From: UBA8401 sp041665525
GTDB lineage: Bacteria; Bacteroidota; Ignavibacteria; UBA10030; UBA8401
Length of the DNA: 64,000 nt
Assembly (NCBI GenBank): GCA_041665525.1
Contig: JBAYIS010000016.1
Coordinates: 1-64,000, forward strand
Direction: 5' to 3'
In this document: piece by piece, positions 9,578 to 17,953 of the stretch
How positions within the stretch are numbered: position 1 is the stretch's first letter
Layout: each line of letters opens with the position of its first letter
Position numbers and translations under genes: made by a program
The notes under the pieces: model-generated
What the model saw: the letters and a program-made list of their open reading frames with translations, nothing else
The model's database searches: none
What the model was told of the DNA's origin: nothing

Positions 9578-11425
9578 TTAATCTTCGATAACCGCTTTTT
9601 TCTTCGATGCACGGTTTCGTTCATTTGCATCGAGGATCTTCTTTCGCAGACGGATGAAATTTGGTGTTACTTCCACATATTCGTCATCGCCAATCCATTC
9701 GATTGCCTGTTCCAATGTCATCAACAACGGTGGTTCCAGGCGGACAGCTTCGTCCGAGCCCGATGCGCGCATGTTAGTCAACTGTTTCGCTTTGCAGACG
9801 TTCACCGTCATATCCCCTTCGCGTGAGTTCTCGCCGACAATCATGCCGGAGTAGACTTTGGTCTGCGGAGAGACGAAGAATGTGGAGCGTTCCTGCAACT
9901 TGAACATGCCGTATGCCACCGCTTCGCCGGTCTCCATCGAGACGAGTGCGCCGCGCGTGCGGTGGGAAAGTTCCCCCTTGAACGGTTCGTAGCCGTGAAA
10001 ATTATGGTGGAGAATTCCTGTTCCTTTGGTCTGCGTCATGAACTCGTTCCGGAATCCGATCAATCCGCGGGCGGGGACGAAGAACTCCAGTCGGGTGTTC
10101 CCGTTGGAAGAGATCATGTTCTTCATTTCGCCTTTGCGTTTACCCAGGTTCTCGATCACCGTGCCGGCAAATTCATCCGGCACGTCGATGATGACATGTT
10201 CAATCGGCTCGCACAGCACATCGTCAATCCGTTTGTAGATCACCTGCGGTCGGGAGACCTGCAGTTCATATCCTTCACGTCGCATGTTTTCGATCAATAC
10301 ACCAAGATGCAACTCACCGCGTCCGCTCACTTTAAATACATCCGGTGAATCGGTCAGTTCTACCTGCAGCGAAACGTTGGACCGGAGTTCTTTCATCAGC
10401 CGTTCCTGCAAGTTGCGTGTCGTAACATATTTTCCATCTTGACCTGCGAACGGTGAGTTGTTCACCACGAAGTTCATGGAGAGTGTCGGCTCTTCGATGG
10501 CGACGAACGGCAGCGGTGTCGGATCCGATGCATCGACGATCGTCTCGCCGATATCAACGTCTTCCATACCTGCCACAGCGATGATATCGCCCACGCTGGA
10601 TTCATTCACTTCAACACGCTTCAATCCTTCAAAAGTGTAGACCTTGGTTACACGTGCATCCTCCTTGGAACCGTCGCGATGGATCACCTCCATCTGTCCG
10701 CCCAGTTTGATAATGCCGCGATGTACTTTTCCGATGCCGAGACGACCGAGATAATCATTATAGTCGATTGTGGTGACGAGCATCTGGAACGGTTTGTCCA
10801 GGTCTCCGGTTGGAGGAGGTACTTTTGCAACGATCGATTCGAATAACGGTTCGAGCGATGTTCCTTTATCCTCCAGTTCGCGTTGGGCGATTCCCTGCTT
10901 CGAGATTGCATAGATTGTCGGAAAGTCCAACTGTTCGTCGGTAGCGCCAAGCGACAGGAACAGCTCGAACACTTCGTCCAGCACTGCATGCGCGCGCGCA
11001 TCCTTACGGTCGATCTTGTTGATGACGACGATCGGTTGCAAGTGCAAGTCCAGCGATTTCTTCAAAACGAATTTTGTTCCCGGCAGCGGTCCTTCGGAAG
11101 CGTCCACAAGCAGCAGCACGCCGTCAACCATTTTCAACGTACGTTCCACTTCACCGGCAAAGTCCGAGTGGCCGGGAGTGTCCACGATATTAATCTTATA
11201 TTTTTCTTTGGTAGTCTTATCGGTATAGAACACGGAAGTATTTTTCGCCAGGATGGTAATACCACGCTCCTTTTCCTGTGCATTGGAGTCCATCACTCGC
11301 GTTTCCACCTGTTGGTTGTCGCGGAACGTGCCGGTCTGTCTCAATAATTGGTCAACCAGCGTGGTTTTCCCGTGGTCAACGTGTGCGATAATGGCGATGT
11401 TTCGAATATTGCTTTGTTTGAACAT
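9578..11425 (-). CDS. typA: Ribosome-associated GTPase TypA/BipA
   Basis: This 615-residue protein is full length for TypA. The G1 P-loop is AHVDHGKT (about 14-21), G2 is ERGITI, G3 is DTPGHSDF, and G4 is NKIDR. Domain II, an EF-G-like domain III/V and the TypA-specific C-terminal domain (GTGILHHNFHGYEPFKG, RGALVSMETGEAVAYG) follow. It is a translational GTPase that binds ribosomes and supports 50S assembly and growth under stress or cold. It is monocistronic, ends in a strong terminator, and has a hairpin in its 5' leader. Confidence 0.97.
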   Translation of the reverse strand: MFKQSNIRNIAIIAHVDHGKTTLVDQLLRQTGTFRDNQQVETRVMDSNAQEKERGITILAKNTSVFYTDKTTKEKYKINIVDTPGHSDFAGEVERTLKMVDGVLLLVDASEGPLPGTKFVLKKSLDLHLQPIVVINKIDRKDARAHAVLDEVFELFLSLGATDEQLDFPTIYAISKQGIAQRELEDKGTSLEPLFESIVAKVPPPTGDLDKPFQMLVTTIDYNDYLGRLGIGKVHRGIIKLGGQMEVIHRDGSKEDARVTKVYTFEGLKRVEVNESSVGDIIAVAGMEDVDIGETIVDASDPTPLPFVAIEEPTLSMNFVVNNSPFAGQDGKYVTTRNLQERLMKELRSNVSLQVELTDSPDVFKVSGRGELHLGVLIENMRREGYELQVSRPQVIYKRIDDVLCEPIEHVIIDVPDEFAGTVIENLGKRKGEMKNMISSNGNTRLEFFVPARGLIGFRNEFMTQTKGTGILHHNFHGYEPFKGELSHRTRGALVSMETGEAVAYGMFKLQERSTFFVSPQTKVYSGMIVGENSREGDMTVNVCKAKQLTNMRASGSDEAVRLEPPLLMTLEQAIEWIGDDEYVEVTPNFIRLRKKILDANERNRASKKKAVIED

Positions 11426-11450
11426 GGTGTTTCTTTCGTTATTGCGTCAT

Positions 11451-11470
11451 TTCCGCCATTTTTGGCGGAA
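11451..11470. other. Hairpin in the typA 5' leader
   Basis: The arms TTCCGCCA (11451-11458) and TGGCGGAA (11463-11470) enclose a TTTT loop, 26 bases upstream of the typA ATG. It could be a leader hairpin affecting translation or simply a repeat. No T-run follows on the minus strand. Confidence 0.4.
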
Positions 11471-11499
11471 AATCACCCAAGTGTGCTGCTATAATAAAA

Positions 11500-11526
11500 A
11501 ACGTCCCGAAGTACGTACGGGACGTT
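11500..11526 (-). terminator. Stem-loop with T-run on the minus strand
   Basis: Perfect 9-base arms AACGTCCCG (11500-11508) and CGGGACGTT (11518-11526) are followed on the minus strand by TTTTTATTATAG. It would stop transcripts coming from the patatin gene before typA, although it lies about 420 bases after that gene's stop. Confidence 0.65.
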
Positions 11527-11948
11527 CAATTGACTGTATCAATATAAGAAAAAGTTTGGTGAATTTCCATTCCCATGATACCATTTAAAACCGGTGTTTA
11601 CGTAATGATTTGTCTCATCACATTTTCTTATGCACCGTGAATTTCAATGAGAGACCTCTGAAATATTAATTATTCATGGTCATTTCGAATCCCGCCATAA
11701 AGTGTAATCAAAAGTGGGACGAGATATCTCAGACTATAATTTTGGAAGAAATAAGAGATTATCCCGAAGGTCCGAAGGACTCCTTTGGAGGATCCCTTTA
11801 GGATTCGTCGTAGCGCTCTCGGCGCCACCCCTCGTCACGAGTGACCCTGTTGGGGAATAACATCGATTTGGGATTTTTCAGAAGTCTCTATGAATACATT
11901 GCTTCGTCGTTCAGGTAAAAATCATCGAAACTCCTCGTACAGGAAGGA
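11527..11948. other. Intergenic region with degenerate repeats
   Basis: I see no gene in these 422 bases. At about 11760-11860 there are overlapping short palindromes (GGTCCGAAGGACTCC, CTTTGGAGGATCCC). A 'GCTTCGTCGTTC...ACTCCTCG' fragment at about 11898-11935 looks like a decayed dispersed repeat. Confidence 0.35.
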
Positions 11949-12866
11949 TTAGAATTCCCCTTTAAGCTTTTTAATATAATGTTCGATCTCCACCAGATAC
12001 GAATTGCGCTGCTCCAGTTTTTTGATTTCGCCAAGATTCTCCCGTGCACTTGCTTCTCCCGCCGCGATGATCTCCGCAGCCTGGTCGAAATCGGTCCACG
12101 ATCGTTGCCGCACCCGAGGGTGAATGACCAAGTCTGCCTCGCGAAGGCGGACCATGGAAAGATGGAACGACGTGATATCTTCCGTCCGGTATAAGATGTC
12201 AAAAACATTCTCTGGCTGTTCGACGGTCTTTAATGATCGGGTAACATCCACCGCCAACACACGGTCCGCACCGATTTCCCGCACCCTGCCGGCAGGAACG
12301 CTTTCGGATGCACTGCCGTCTACCAAAAAATAGTTGCCGATCAACACCGGCGGGAAGATTCCCGGAATGGCAGAACTTGCACGAACAGCGTCACGCAAAC
12401 TCCCTTTGGTGAAATTGATCTCTTCTCCCGAGTTCAAATCGGTGGCGATGGCAGAGAAGTGGATAGGAAGTTGTTCAATCGGGACATCCGGCAGCATATC
12501 GTACATGGCAGAAGTTCCCTTTTCGTCAAAATAAGAAAAACGGTGCAGCGTGTTGTACGCCTGTAGTCGAGCTCCGACATAGTCAAAAAATTGTTCGAAA
12601 TATCCCTTACCTTTTTTCTTTCCGTTCTCACTGAGTTTGTCGATCCCCATGGTGATAAATTTCGGATCGGCAATTGCATCAATCATGAATTTCTCCACCA
12701 TCACTGCGCTGCCAAAATGTGCATACAATCCGCCAATCAACGACCCCATGCTGCAGCCGGTAATGGCGGCGGGGACGATCCCTTCGGAATCGAGCACCTT
12801 TAGGACGCCGATATGTGCCAAACCGCGCGCGCCGCCCCCTCCCAGTGCCAGACCTAATTTCGACAT
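11949..12866 (-). CDS. Patatin-like phospholipase/esterase (NTE/RssA type)
   Basis: This 305-residue protein has the oxyanion loop GGGGARG (9-15), the catalytic serine Ser39 in GCSMG, and the catalytic Asp183 in VDGSASES, together forming the patatin Ser-Asp dyad. The segment IHFSAIATDLNSGE is also family typical. There is no signal peptide, so it is a cytoplasmic or membrane-peripheral acyl hydrolase acting on phospholipid or acyl substrates. The last 50 residues are charged and helical. Its neighbours are unrelated and it is probably monocistronic. Confidence 0.9.
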   Translation of the reverse strand: MSKLGLALGGGGARGLAHIGVLKVLDSEGIVPAAITGCSMGSLIGGLYAHFGSAVMVEKFMIDAIADPKFITMGIDKLSENGKKKGKGYFEQFFDYVGARLQAYNTLHRFSYFDEKGTSAMYDMLPDVPIEQLPIHFSAIATDLNSGEEINFTKGSLRDAVRASSAIPGIFPPVLIGNYFLVDGSASESVPAGRVREIGADRVLAVDVTRSLKTVEQPENVFDILYRTEDITSFHLSMVRLREADLVIHPRVRQRSWTDFDQAAEIIAAGEASARENLGEIKKLEQRNSYLVEIEHYIKKLKGEF

Positions 12867-13086
12867 GGAACCTCTGCGTGATCAATATGAGTAAATCCCG
12901 CCGCGGCGGGTAATGGGTGGACTATTGACCCTGTGTTTCATAGAACGTGCCGAAAAAATAATTTCAATTACCGGAACATTTGGCGTTTCAACAGAAGTGA
13001 TTTTCTTATTAGAAGGAAAAAACGGTACGACGATTTCGAATTTTGATAAGAAAAAAGACAACGAGATATATATATCTTAAAACAAA

Positions 13087-13105
13087 GCCGCTCATAAAGA
13101 GCGGC
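13087..13105 (-). terminator. Terminator after arsM
   Basis: The arms GCCGCTC (13087-13093) and GAGCGGC (13099-13105) have a 5-base loop. On the minus strand the stem is followed by TTTGTTTTAAG. It lies 7 bases past the arsM stop. Confidence 0.8.
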
Positions 13106-13111
13106 AATCTA

Positions 13112-13924
13112 TTATGGTTTTTCTGCGTAGACGGTGATACTGTAAATACCCGCGCCGTCCTTCCGAAATGCATCCAACTCCTTCTGCGGTAAATATTGCA
13201 GCACGATATTATCCGGCAAAATGATTTTCTTTTCTTTTTGGATAGCGACATTAACGAATCCCGCTTTTTTGATTGTCTCCAGGTACTCATCCTTTTGCTG
13301 CGCTCCGGAAACGCAACCGGCATACATCACAGCGGCAGAGCGGATATTCTCCGGCAAGATTCCAGTCAGCACAATATCAGAGATGGAGAAATGTCCTCCC
13401 TGTTTCAGAATGCGGAATGTCTCTGCAAATGCCTTTTGCTTGTCCGGCACGAGGTTCATCACGCAGTTGCTGACAACGACATCGGCAACAGAATCTTCAA
13501 TGGGCATATCCTCGATATCACCAAGCCGGAACTCAACATTCGTGAATCCGAGCGTCTGCACATTCCTGTTGGCCCGTTCCAGCATTGCTTCCGTCAGATC
13601 TATGCCAATCACACGGCCAGTTTCGCCAACAAGGGATCGGGCGACGAATGCATCGTTTCCGGCACCCGATCCGAGATCGATGACGACATCACCCGGTCGT
13701 ATCTGTGCAAATTCTGTGGGGAGTCCGCATCCCAGACCGAGGTCTGCTGCGGCTACATAACCCGAGAGGTTGGAGTACTCTTCTGCCATCATATCTGTGC
13801 CGGACTCGGACGAACAGCATTCGCCTCCACATCCACAGGATCCGTCGTTCTGCTGTTCCGAACGACGCGCGACGTCTCCGTATTTTTCCCGGACAAGTTC
13901 TTTCAGTTCCCGACTGGTAGACAT
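13112..13924 (-). CDS. arsM: Arsenite S-adenosylmethionine methyltransferase
   Basis: From the ATG at 13924 the product has 270 residues. I prefer this start because GGAGGG stands nine bases upstream, and a longer in-frame start at 13966 would overlap the small upstream gene. The SAM site is DLGSGAGND (83-91). The three cysteines that bind As(III) in ArsM are present: Cys66 (GLGCGLP), Cys154 (SNCVMNL) and Cys204 (YAGCVSGA). A cysteine-rich N-terminal patch (CGCGGECCSS, 30-39) precedes the core. The enzyme methylates arsenite in the cytoplasm. It begins one base after the stop of the Cys-rich peptide gene, so the two are probably translationally coupled. Two palindromes upstream look like metalloregulator sites. 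No arsR or arsB is in the window. Confidence 0.95.
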   Translation of the reverse strand: MSTSRELKELVREKYGDVARRSEQQNDGSCGCGGECCSSESGTDMMAEEYSNLSGYVAAADLGLGCGLPTEFAQIRPGDVVIDLGSGAGNDAFVARSLVGETGRVIGIDLTEAMLERANRNVQTLGFTNVEFRLGDIEDMPIEDSVADVVVSNCVMNLVPDKQKAFAETFRILKQGGHFSISDIVLTGILPENIRSAAVMYAGCVSGAQQKDEYLETIKKAGFVNVAIQKEKKIILPDNIVLQYLPQKELDAFRKDGAGIYSITVYAEKP

Positions 13925-13925
13925 A

Positions 13926-13997
13926 TTATTTCCCTCCTTTATTCGACGAACAGCAATCTGTTCCACAGCATGGTTCTTTCGTTTCGATTGAATTCAT
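13926..13997 (-). CDS. 23-residue cysteine-rich peptide upstream of arsM
   Basis: An ATG at 13997 with AGGAG six to seven bases upstream opens a 23-codon frame with four cysteines (EPCCGTDCCSSNKGG near its end). It stops at TAA 13928-13926, one base before the arsM ATG. Its CC-G-x-x-CCSS pattern matches the cysteine patch at the ArsM N-terminus (CGGECCSS). The arsM ribosome site lies inside its last codons. It could bind or deliver As(III), or act as a leader peptide whose translation opens the arsM site. Short length limits certainty, but the start signals, coupling and cysteine content argue that it is real. Confidence 0.65.
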   Translation of the reverse strand: MNSIETKEPCCGTDCCSSNKGGK

Positions 13998-14026
13998 GGC
14001 AATCTCCTTTGGTTGATAAGTTGATA

Positions 14027-14042
14027 ATCGTATTATTACGAT
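14027..14042. promoter_or_regulatory. Putative operator 1 upstream of the arsM operon
   Basis: ATCGTA-TTAT-TACGAT is a 16-base inverted repeat, 30 bases before the start of the small peptide gene. It shares the ATCGTA/TACGAT arms with a second site 89 bases upstream. The position suits repression by an ArsR/SmtB-type or other metal-sensing regulator; the regulator is not in the window. Confidence 0.6.
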
Positions 14043-14115
14043 GATTAAGGATAAAGTATTCTTCTATCATTTTCTGTTATGGAATAATTCCCTTATTGTT
14101 TAAGTTTCTTATTCT

Positions 14116-14131
14116 ATCGTAATATTACGAT
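14116..14131. promoter_or_regulatory. Putative operator 2 upstream of the arsM operon
   Basis: ATCGTAATATTACGAT is a perfect 16-base palindrome with the same arms as the site at 14027-14042. The centre-to-centre distance is 89 bases. The two probably flank the promoter. Confidence 0.6.
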
Positions 14132-14417
14132 TTAAGTTTCAGAATATCAACAGTTTTTAAAAAGAGTTTGTATCACTTAAATATTGACGAATATGTCTTC
14201 TTAATTTCTTAAACCAATGTCGGGAAGGGATTGTTGAAACAGACGTGTCGTGCACATAGGCTGCGTCCAGCTTTAATAGAAGGAAACGGGTCGTTCGAAG
14301 ATGCAGCAGTTGTGGGGAAATTTCTTTCCGTTGACTACTTTGGGGATTGTAGACAACATAACTGTCGGAACACAATTCAATGTCCGCCATTAACAGTATA
14401 CATCGTGAAAGAGTAGT

Positions 14418-15107
14418 TTATACCGTTAGCAATTGTTCGAAGAATCCACCAAACGTCTGTTCATTATTGATGAAGTGGATCTCTAAGATCCAGTCGCGGG
14501 GATTTCCCTGAATATCCTTTTCACTCAATGTGATATGATTGTTTGGATGGAGATAATTGTGGACCTCGTCACCGAGGATATATTCATGCGGAAAATTACC
14601 GATCAAATGTCCACAATGGATGTTGCCGAACTTCCAGCCGAACTTAGGAGCGAGTGATGATATGTAGTGATAGAATTGAGCGCCGGTAAGGGATTCGCCA
14701 GCCGCAATGAAATACTTCTTTCCTTCGTACCATGCGGATTCGATATCCTCCTTCAGTTTTTTCTTTTGAAGATCGTTTCCAAGAACAAATGTTCTGCCGA
14801 AATCTGCTTCCCAATCTTCAAAAACGGGGCCGAAATCAAAGAACAGAATATCATCGGATTGGATGATGAGATTTGGCGGATTCTCTTTGTATGGAAGCAG
14901 CGTGTTCATTCCTGTACGGACGATCCTTTTATGCCAGTACTTACGGATACCATACAACTGAAAGGCAAGTTCATACACTTCGTTATTAAGAATCTTTTCG
15001 GATTTTTCCGGTACGATCAAACCGCGCAGCTCGATTTCCCGGAACAAATGCTCAGCCTTTTTTTGCGCATCCAATAGACGCTGCTTCCGTTCTGATAGAA
15101 TAGTCAT
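14418..15107 (-). CDS. M24-family (Xaa-Pro peptidase-like) metallohydrolase
   Basis: This 229-residue protein is the catalytic pita-bread domain alone, without the usual N-terminal creatinase domain. Metal ligands are recognisable: Asp in FFDFGPVFEDWEADFGRTF (two aspartates), His in HCGHLIGNFPHE, and Glu in WILEIHF. Members are metal-dependent aminopeptidases or related hydrolases; substrate is unclear here. Its ATG overlaps the stop of the esterase gene by ATGA, so the two are coupled. It is the last gene of a long minus-strand run. Confidence 0.8.
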   Translation of the reverse strand: MTILSERKQRLLDAQKKAEHLFREIELRGLIVPEKSEKILNNEVYELAFQLYGIRKYWHKRIVRTGMNTLLPYKENPPNLIIQSDDILFFDFGPVFEDWEADFGRTFVLGNDLQKKKLKEDIESAWYEGKKYFIAAGESLTGAQFYHYISSLAPKFGWKFGNIHCGHLIGNFPHEYILGDEVHNYLHPNNHITLSEKDIQGNPRDWILEIHFINNEQTFGGFFEQLLTV

Positions 15108-16315
15108 CGATAAATTCCAAAAAAGTAAGTAAAGATTTCCGGCATGCGTTCACGCCAGCTTGCCCATTCATGTCCGTCGTTCACAACTTTAAAATAGTGC
15201 GGTACTCGGTACGAGGAAAGGAGATCACTATACATCGAATTAAGTTTTAAAAAATCCGATGTGCCGAATATCGGGCTGACATCAATAATGTCGTACCTTC
15301 CACAATCAAAATATATCTTCATTGGCGGCATCGTAGAATCCGCATCGAATCGATCGCGCGTCAGGTCAACCAGCCAGGGAGTGATAGTGGTGGATTGTCC
15401 CGCGGTGTTGCGAAAAACATCCGGTCGCTGTAACGCTGCAGCGATGGAAATGGTCGCACCGGCGGAAATTCCCATGATACCGCGTTTTTCCGGAGCCCGG
15501 TTGGTCCGGTAATTCCGGTCGATCAACGGTACAAGATCATCTGCCAGCTGCCGGATATACCGGTCGCGCAGACTGCCGAGATATTCTTCAGAGCGAGCCG
15601 CCGGCGGAATAAAGACCGCGATGACCGGAGGGATACGTCCTTCGGCAATCAGATTGTCGAGAATCTTCGGTACCATAGCGTAACCGACCGCTTCATATCC
15701 ATCCTGAACATAAATGGACGGAAGATTGTCTGCAGTGTCATATCCAGCCGGTGTATATACAATCACAGGACGGGTGAACGGCAGATATCTTCGTAATGCC
15801 GGAAGGACATTACCGTATGTGTGAAGCGTATCAAGCGTTCCATGCTGGATATCCGACCGATAGGTGAGATACGGTGACGAAACAAAACCTGGCATCCGAA
15901 CTTCCGAATGGGGGCCAAATCCGCTCGGTGTCATGTAGGGATTCATGGGATCGATCGACGTGATACCGTCCAGGATCAGCAGGTAATCCAACCGCGCATT
16001 CGACGGAACGTAAAACGTCTTATAAAAAAAAGAAAATTGTCCGCACGGAATCTTTTCCATCGGCACCGGTTCAAACCAGTGCTGAAGATTGCCGTTCACG
16101 AGGACCTGTGAGGCTGTGCCGAAATATGCAAAGTGAAGAACCGTATCGTTCTCAATAATGGGGAAGAAGGCGATGGAACGAAAATATGCATCCAGCACCG
16201 GCTTCCGATCTTCTTCCGGCAGCCGTTCCACTTGTCGCAGGACCGAATAGAACGATTGAGCGTACAGTGACGACAGAGAGCAGAGTGCAAATAAAAATGT
16301 AGTGAACCATCTCAC
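15104..16315 (-). CDS. Secreted esterase of the enterochelin esterase/esterase D type
   Basis: I start this gene at GTG 16315 (403 residues) because AAAAGGA lies eight bases upstream and the resulting N-terminus is a clean signal peptide ending LSSLYAQ. An upstream in-frame ATG at 16390 would overlap the Nudix gene by 62 bases. The alpha/beta hydrolase fold carries the nucleophile Ser in GIMGISAGATIS and a C-terminal His in NDGHEWASW, with an N-terminal beta domain of the enterochelin-esterase kind (about 60-150). It should hydrolyse ester bonds outside the cytoplasm; siderophore, xylan-feruloyl or other esters are possible. It follows the Nudix gene by 13 bases. Confidence 0.82.
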   Translation of the reverse strand: MRWFTTFLFALCSLSSLYAQSFYSVLRQVERLPEEDRKPVLDAYFRSIAFFPIIENDTVLHFAYFGTASQVLVNGNLQHWFEPVPMEKIPCGQFSFFYKTFYVPSNARLDYLLILDGITSIDPMNPYMTPSGFGPHSEVRMPGFVSSPYLTYRSDIQHGTLDTLHTYGNVLPALRRYLPFTRPVIVYTPAGYDTADNLPSIYVQDGYEAVGYAMVPKILDNLIAEGRIPPVIAVFIPPAARSEEYLGSLRDRYIRQLADDLVPLIDRNYRTNRAPEKRGIMGISAGATISIAAALQRPDVFRNTAGQSTTITPWLVDLTRDRFDADSTMPPMKIYFDCGRYDIIDVSPIFGTSDFLKLNSMYSDLLSSYRVPHYFKVVNDGHEWASWRERMPEIFTYFFGIYR

Positions 16316-16328
16316 GATTGAATTCCTT

Positions 16329-16865
16329 TTACACATGAAATAATGCCAGCGCAACAGCAGTGGACCACGACAAAACCTTAAAATCGCCATGCAGTAACGA
16401 TTGCATCATCTCCTGACGAGTCAACACTACGATGTGCTGTTCTTCCAGATCATCCGCAATGATTTCGCCGACCAGATGCGCACCTTTTGCCAAAAAGAGA
16501 TGCGCCGTGCCGTTGCCATGGTTGCCGTCGCAAGGGAAATTGCCGAGCGGTATCCACTCTTTTGCTTCGTATCCCAACTCTTCCCGCAGTTCGCGACGGG
16601 CACAGGTCAATGCATCCTCATCCGGTTCCAAATAACCACCGACCGGAGCAAGCGTGATACCGTTCGCCGCATATTTCGTCTGACGAAAACAGACAAAGTT
16701 TTCCTCCTCGTCCTGCACGACCACATTCACATATTCCGGCGAGACAATCCAGCACCATTTTTCAAGAATCGTGCCGTTGGGAAGTTCGATGGTGTGATCT
16801 TCCACCTTCAGCCATTTGCTGTGATCGAGAATCGTTGTTCGGGAGAGAGTCTTCCAGGATTTCAT
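16329..16865 (-). CDS. Nudix hydrolase (ADP-ribose pyrophosphatase-like)
   Basis: This 178-residue protein has a complete Nudix box from Gly77 to Tyr99 (G-x5-E-x7-REL-R-EE-L-G-Y). The N-terminal strand region (WLKVEDHTIELPNG) resembles ADP-ribose and nucleoside-diphosphate-sugar pyrophosphatases such as NudF. It would hydrolyse nucleoside diphosphate-X compounds with Mg2+. The ATG is preceded by weak spacing only. It is part of the minus-strand run between the GNAT gene and the esterase gene. Confidence 0.88.
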   Translation of the reverse strand: MKSWKTLSRTTILDHSKWLKVEDHTIELPNGTILEKWCWIVSPEYVNVVVQDEEENFVCFRQTKYAANGITLAPVGGYLEPDEDALTCARRELREELGYEAKEWIPLGNFPCDGNHGNGTAHLFLAKGAHLVGEIIADDLEEQHIVVLTRQEMMQSLLHGDFKVLSWSTAVALALFHV

Positions 16866-16898
16866 AGGTCCGAATGTTGGTGTAAATATTCCGGATAG

Positions 16899-17411
16899 TT
16901 ATTTGAGCTTTGCATAGATCATTACGTCGGTGATCATTCCGTCTTTAATTACCGCGTGTTTCAGTCGAGCTTCGAAATGGTATCCGTTTTTGATTAGCAC
17001 GCGCGCCGAGGCAGCATTCCATGCGAATACATCGGCATACAGGCGAACAATGTCGAACCGACGGAAGGCGTACTCTGTTGCAGCGCCCACCGCTTCTGTT
17101 ACAATCCCTCGTCCCCAAAATTCTTCACCAAGCCAGTAGCCGATTTCCATTGTCTTCCGGTAGACGTCTTCTTTCGACACGAGTCCGATGCTGCCCACCG
17201 CGTTTCCCTCCACAACAATGGCAAAAACCGTTTCAGAGAGATGTTCGGACGCATGCTGCACCCATCGCATGGCATCGCCGCGGGTGTATGGATGGGGGAA
17301 ATGATCGCGCACGTTGATCCACACTTTACGGTTGTTCGCATGCTTTTCCAGGGATAATTCATCGCCGGTCCGCCAGGGACGAAGCAGGGATTTTTGCAGC
17401 TGGAATTCCAT
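16899..17411 (-). CDS. GNAT-family N-acetyltransferase (RimJ/RimL type)
   Basis: This 170-residue protein is a single GNAT domain. LLRPWRTGDELSL at the N-terminus, IGYWLGEEFWGRGIVTEAV (acetyl-CoA loop, about 90-108) and NAASARVLIKNGYHFEAR are the RimJ/RimL hallmarks. It probably acetylates an alpha-amino group of a protein or small molecule. The start lies 3 bases after the stop of the YhcH-family gene, so the two are cotranscribed. Confidence 0.88.
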   Translation of the reverse strand: MEFQLQKSLLRPWRTGDELSLEKHANNRKVWINVRDHFPHPYTRGDAMRWVQHASEHLSETVFAIVVEGNAVGSIGLVSKEDVYRKTMEIGYWLGEEFWGRGIVTEAVGAATEYAFRRFDIVRLYADVFAWNAASARVLIKNGYHFEARLKHAVIKDGMITDVMIYAKLK

Positions 17412-17414
17412 GGA

Positions 17415-17858
17415 TCACACCGCCACTTTCACGATTGCTTTTCTGGTGACGGAGACCGGAGGCTGGGGTGCATGCGCATCCTCTGGGAACAACACCGCGA
17501 ACATGTCTGAGGCGATCTGCACCGTAAAAAGGGGAGGGTCGTTGAAGAATTTCACATCCTTTTCATTGCTGTATTCCGCTGCGATGTGCCGGCAGGAATC
17601 GACATCGTGCCATTCTAGAGGAAATGCCCCGTCTACGGCCACCTGGATATCGATATATTTCCGATGGGTTTCCAGTTTTCTCCGCTCCTTACCAGCGTGG
17701 TCGTTGGCGATGATCACATATAGATCATCCCCCTGAATTTCATGCCGTCCCTCGGAGAGCTTTCGAAGATCGGTGTGCTGCAGATAATCAAAAGCCGGCT
17801 TGAAACTTGGATGGATAGTAAAATATTTTTCTGCTCGTGAAAGATGGTCGAGAATCAT
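17415..17858 (-). CDS. YhcH/YjgK/YiaL family protein (EbgC-like cupin)
   Basis: This 147-residue protein is a single cupin-like domain. Family markers include the opening MILDHLSRAEKYF, then THRKYIDIQVAVDG and MFAVLFPEDAHAPQ with the metal-binding Glu/His residues, and a VRKAIVKV-like close. Members act in sugar metabolism (sialic acid or N-acetylneuraminate anomerase, EbgC). No sialic acid genes are nearby, so the substrate remains open. Confidence 0.87.
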   Translation of the reverse strand: MILDHLSRAEKYFTIHPSFKPAFDYLQHTDLRKLSEGRHEIQGDDLYVIIANDHAGKERRKLETHRKYIDIQVAVDGAFPLEWHDVDSCRHIAAEYSNEKDVKFFNDPPLFTVQIASDMFAVLFPEDAHAPQPPVSVTRKAIVKVAV

Positions 17859-17953
17859 GGCGGTGTTCCTTTCTGATAGAATCGAGAAAAGGGGTCAGCA
17901 GGAGGATCAACAAAGGTAAGGTAGAAGTTTATCAGAAAAATCACAAGGGATTG

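Noticed and set aside
11700..11880. Possible small gene in the typA-patatin spacer
   Set aside because: No frame with a ribosome site or recognisable composition; the region consists of overlapping short palindromes.
13196..14044. 282-codon open frame on the plus strand
   Set aside because: It is antisense to arsM and its upstream operators; the reverse strand has clear ArsM motifs.
16316..16390. ATG at 16390 as start of the esterase
   Set aside because: It would overlap the Nudix gene by 62 bp and put 25 residues before an otherwise ideal signal peptide; the GTG at 16315 has a well-spaced ribosome site.
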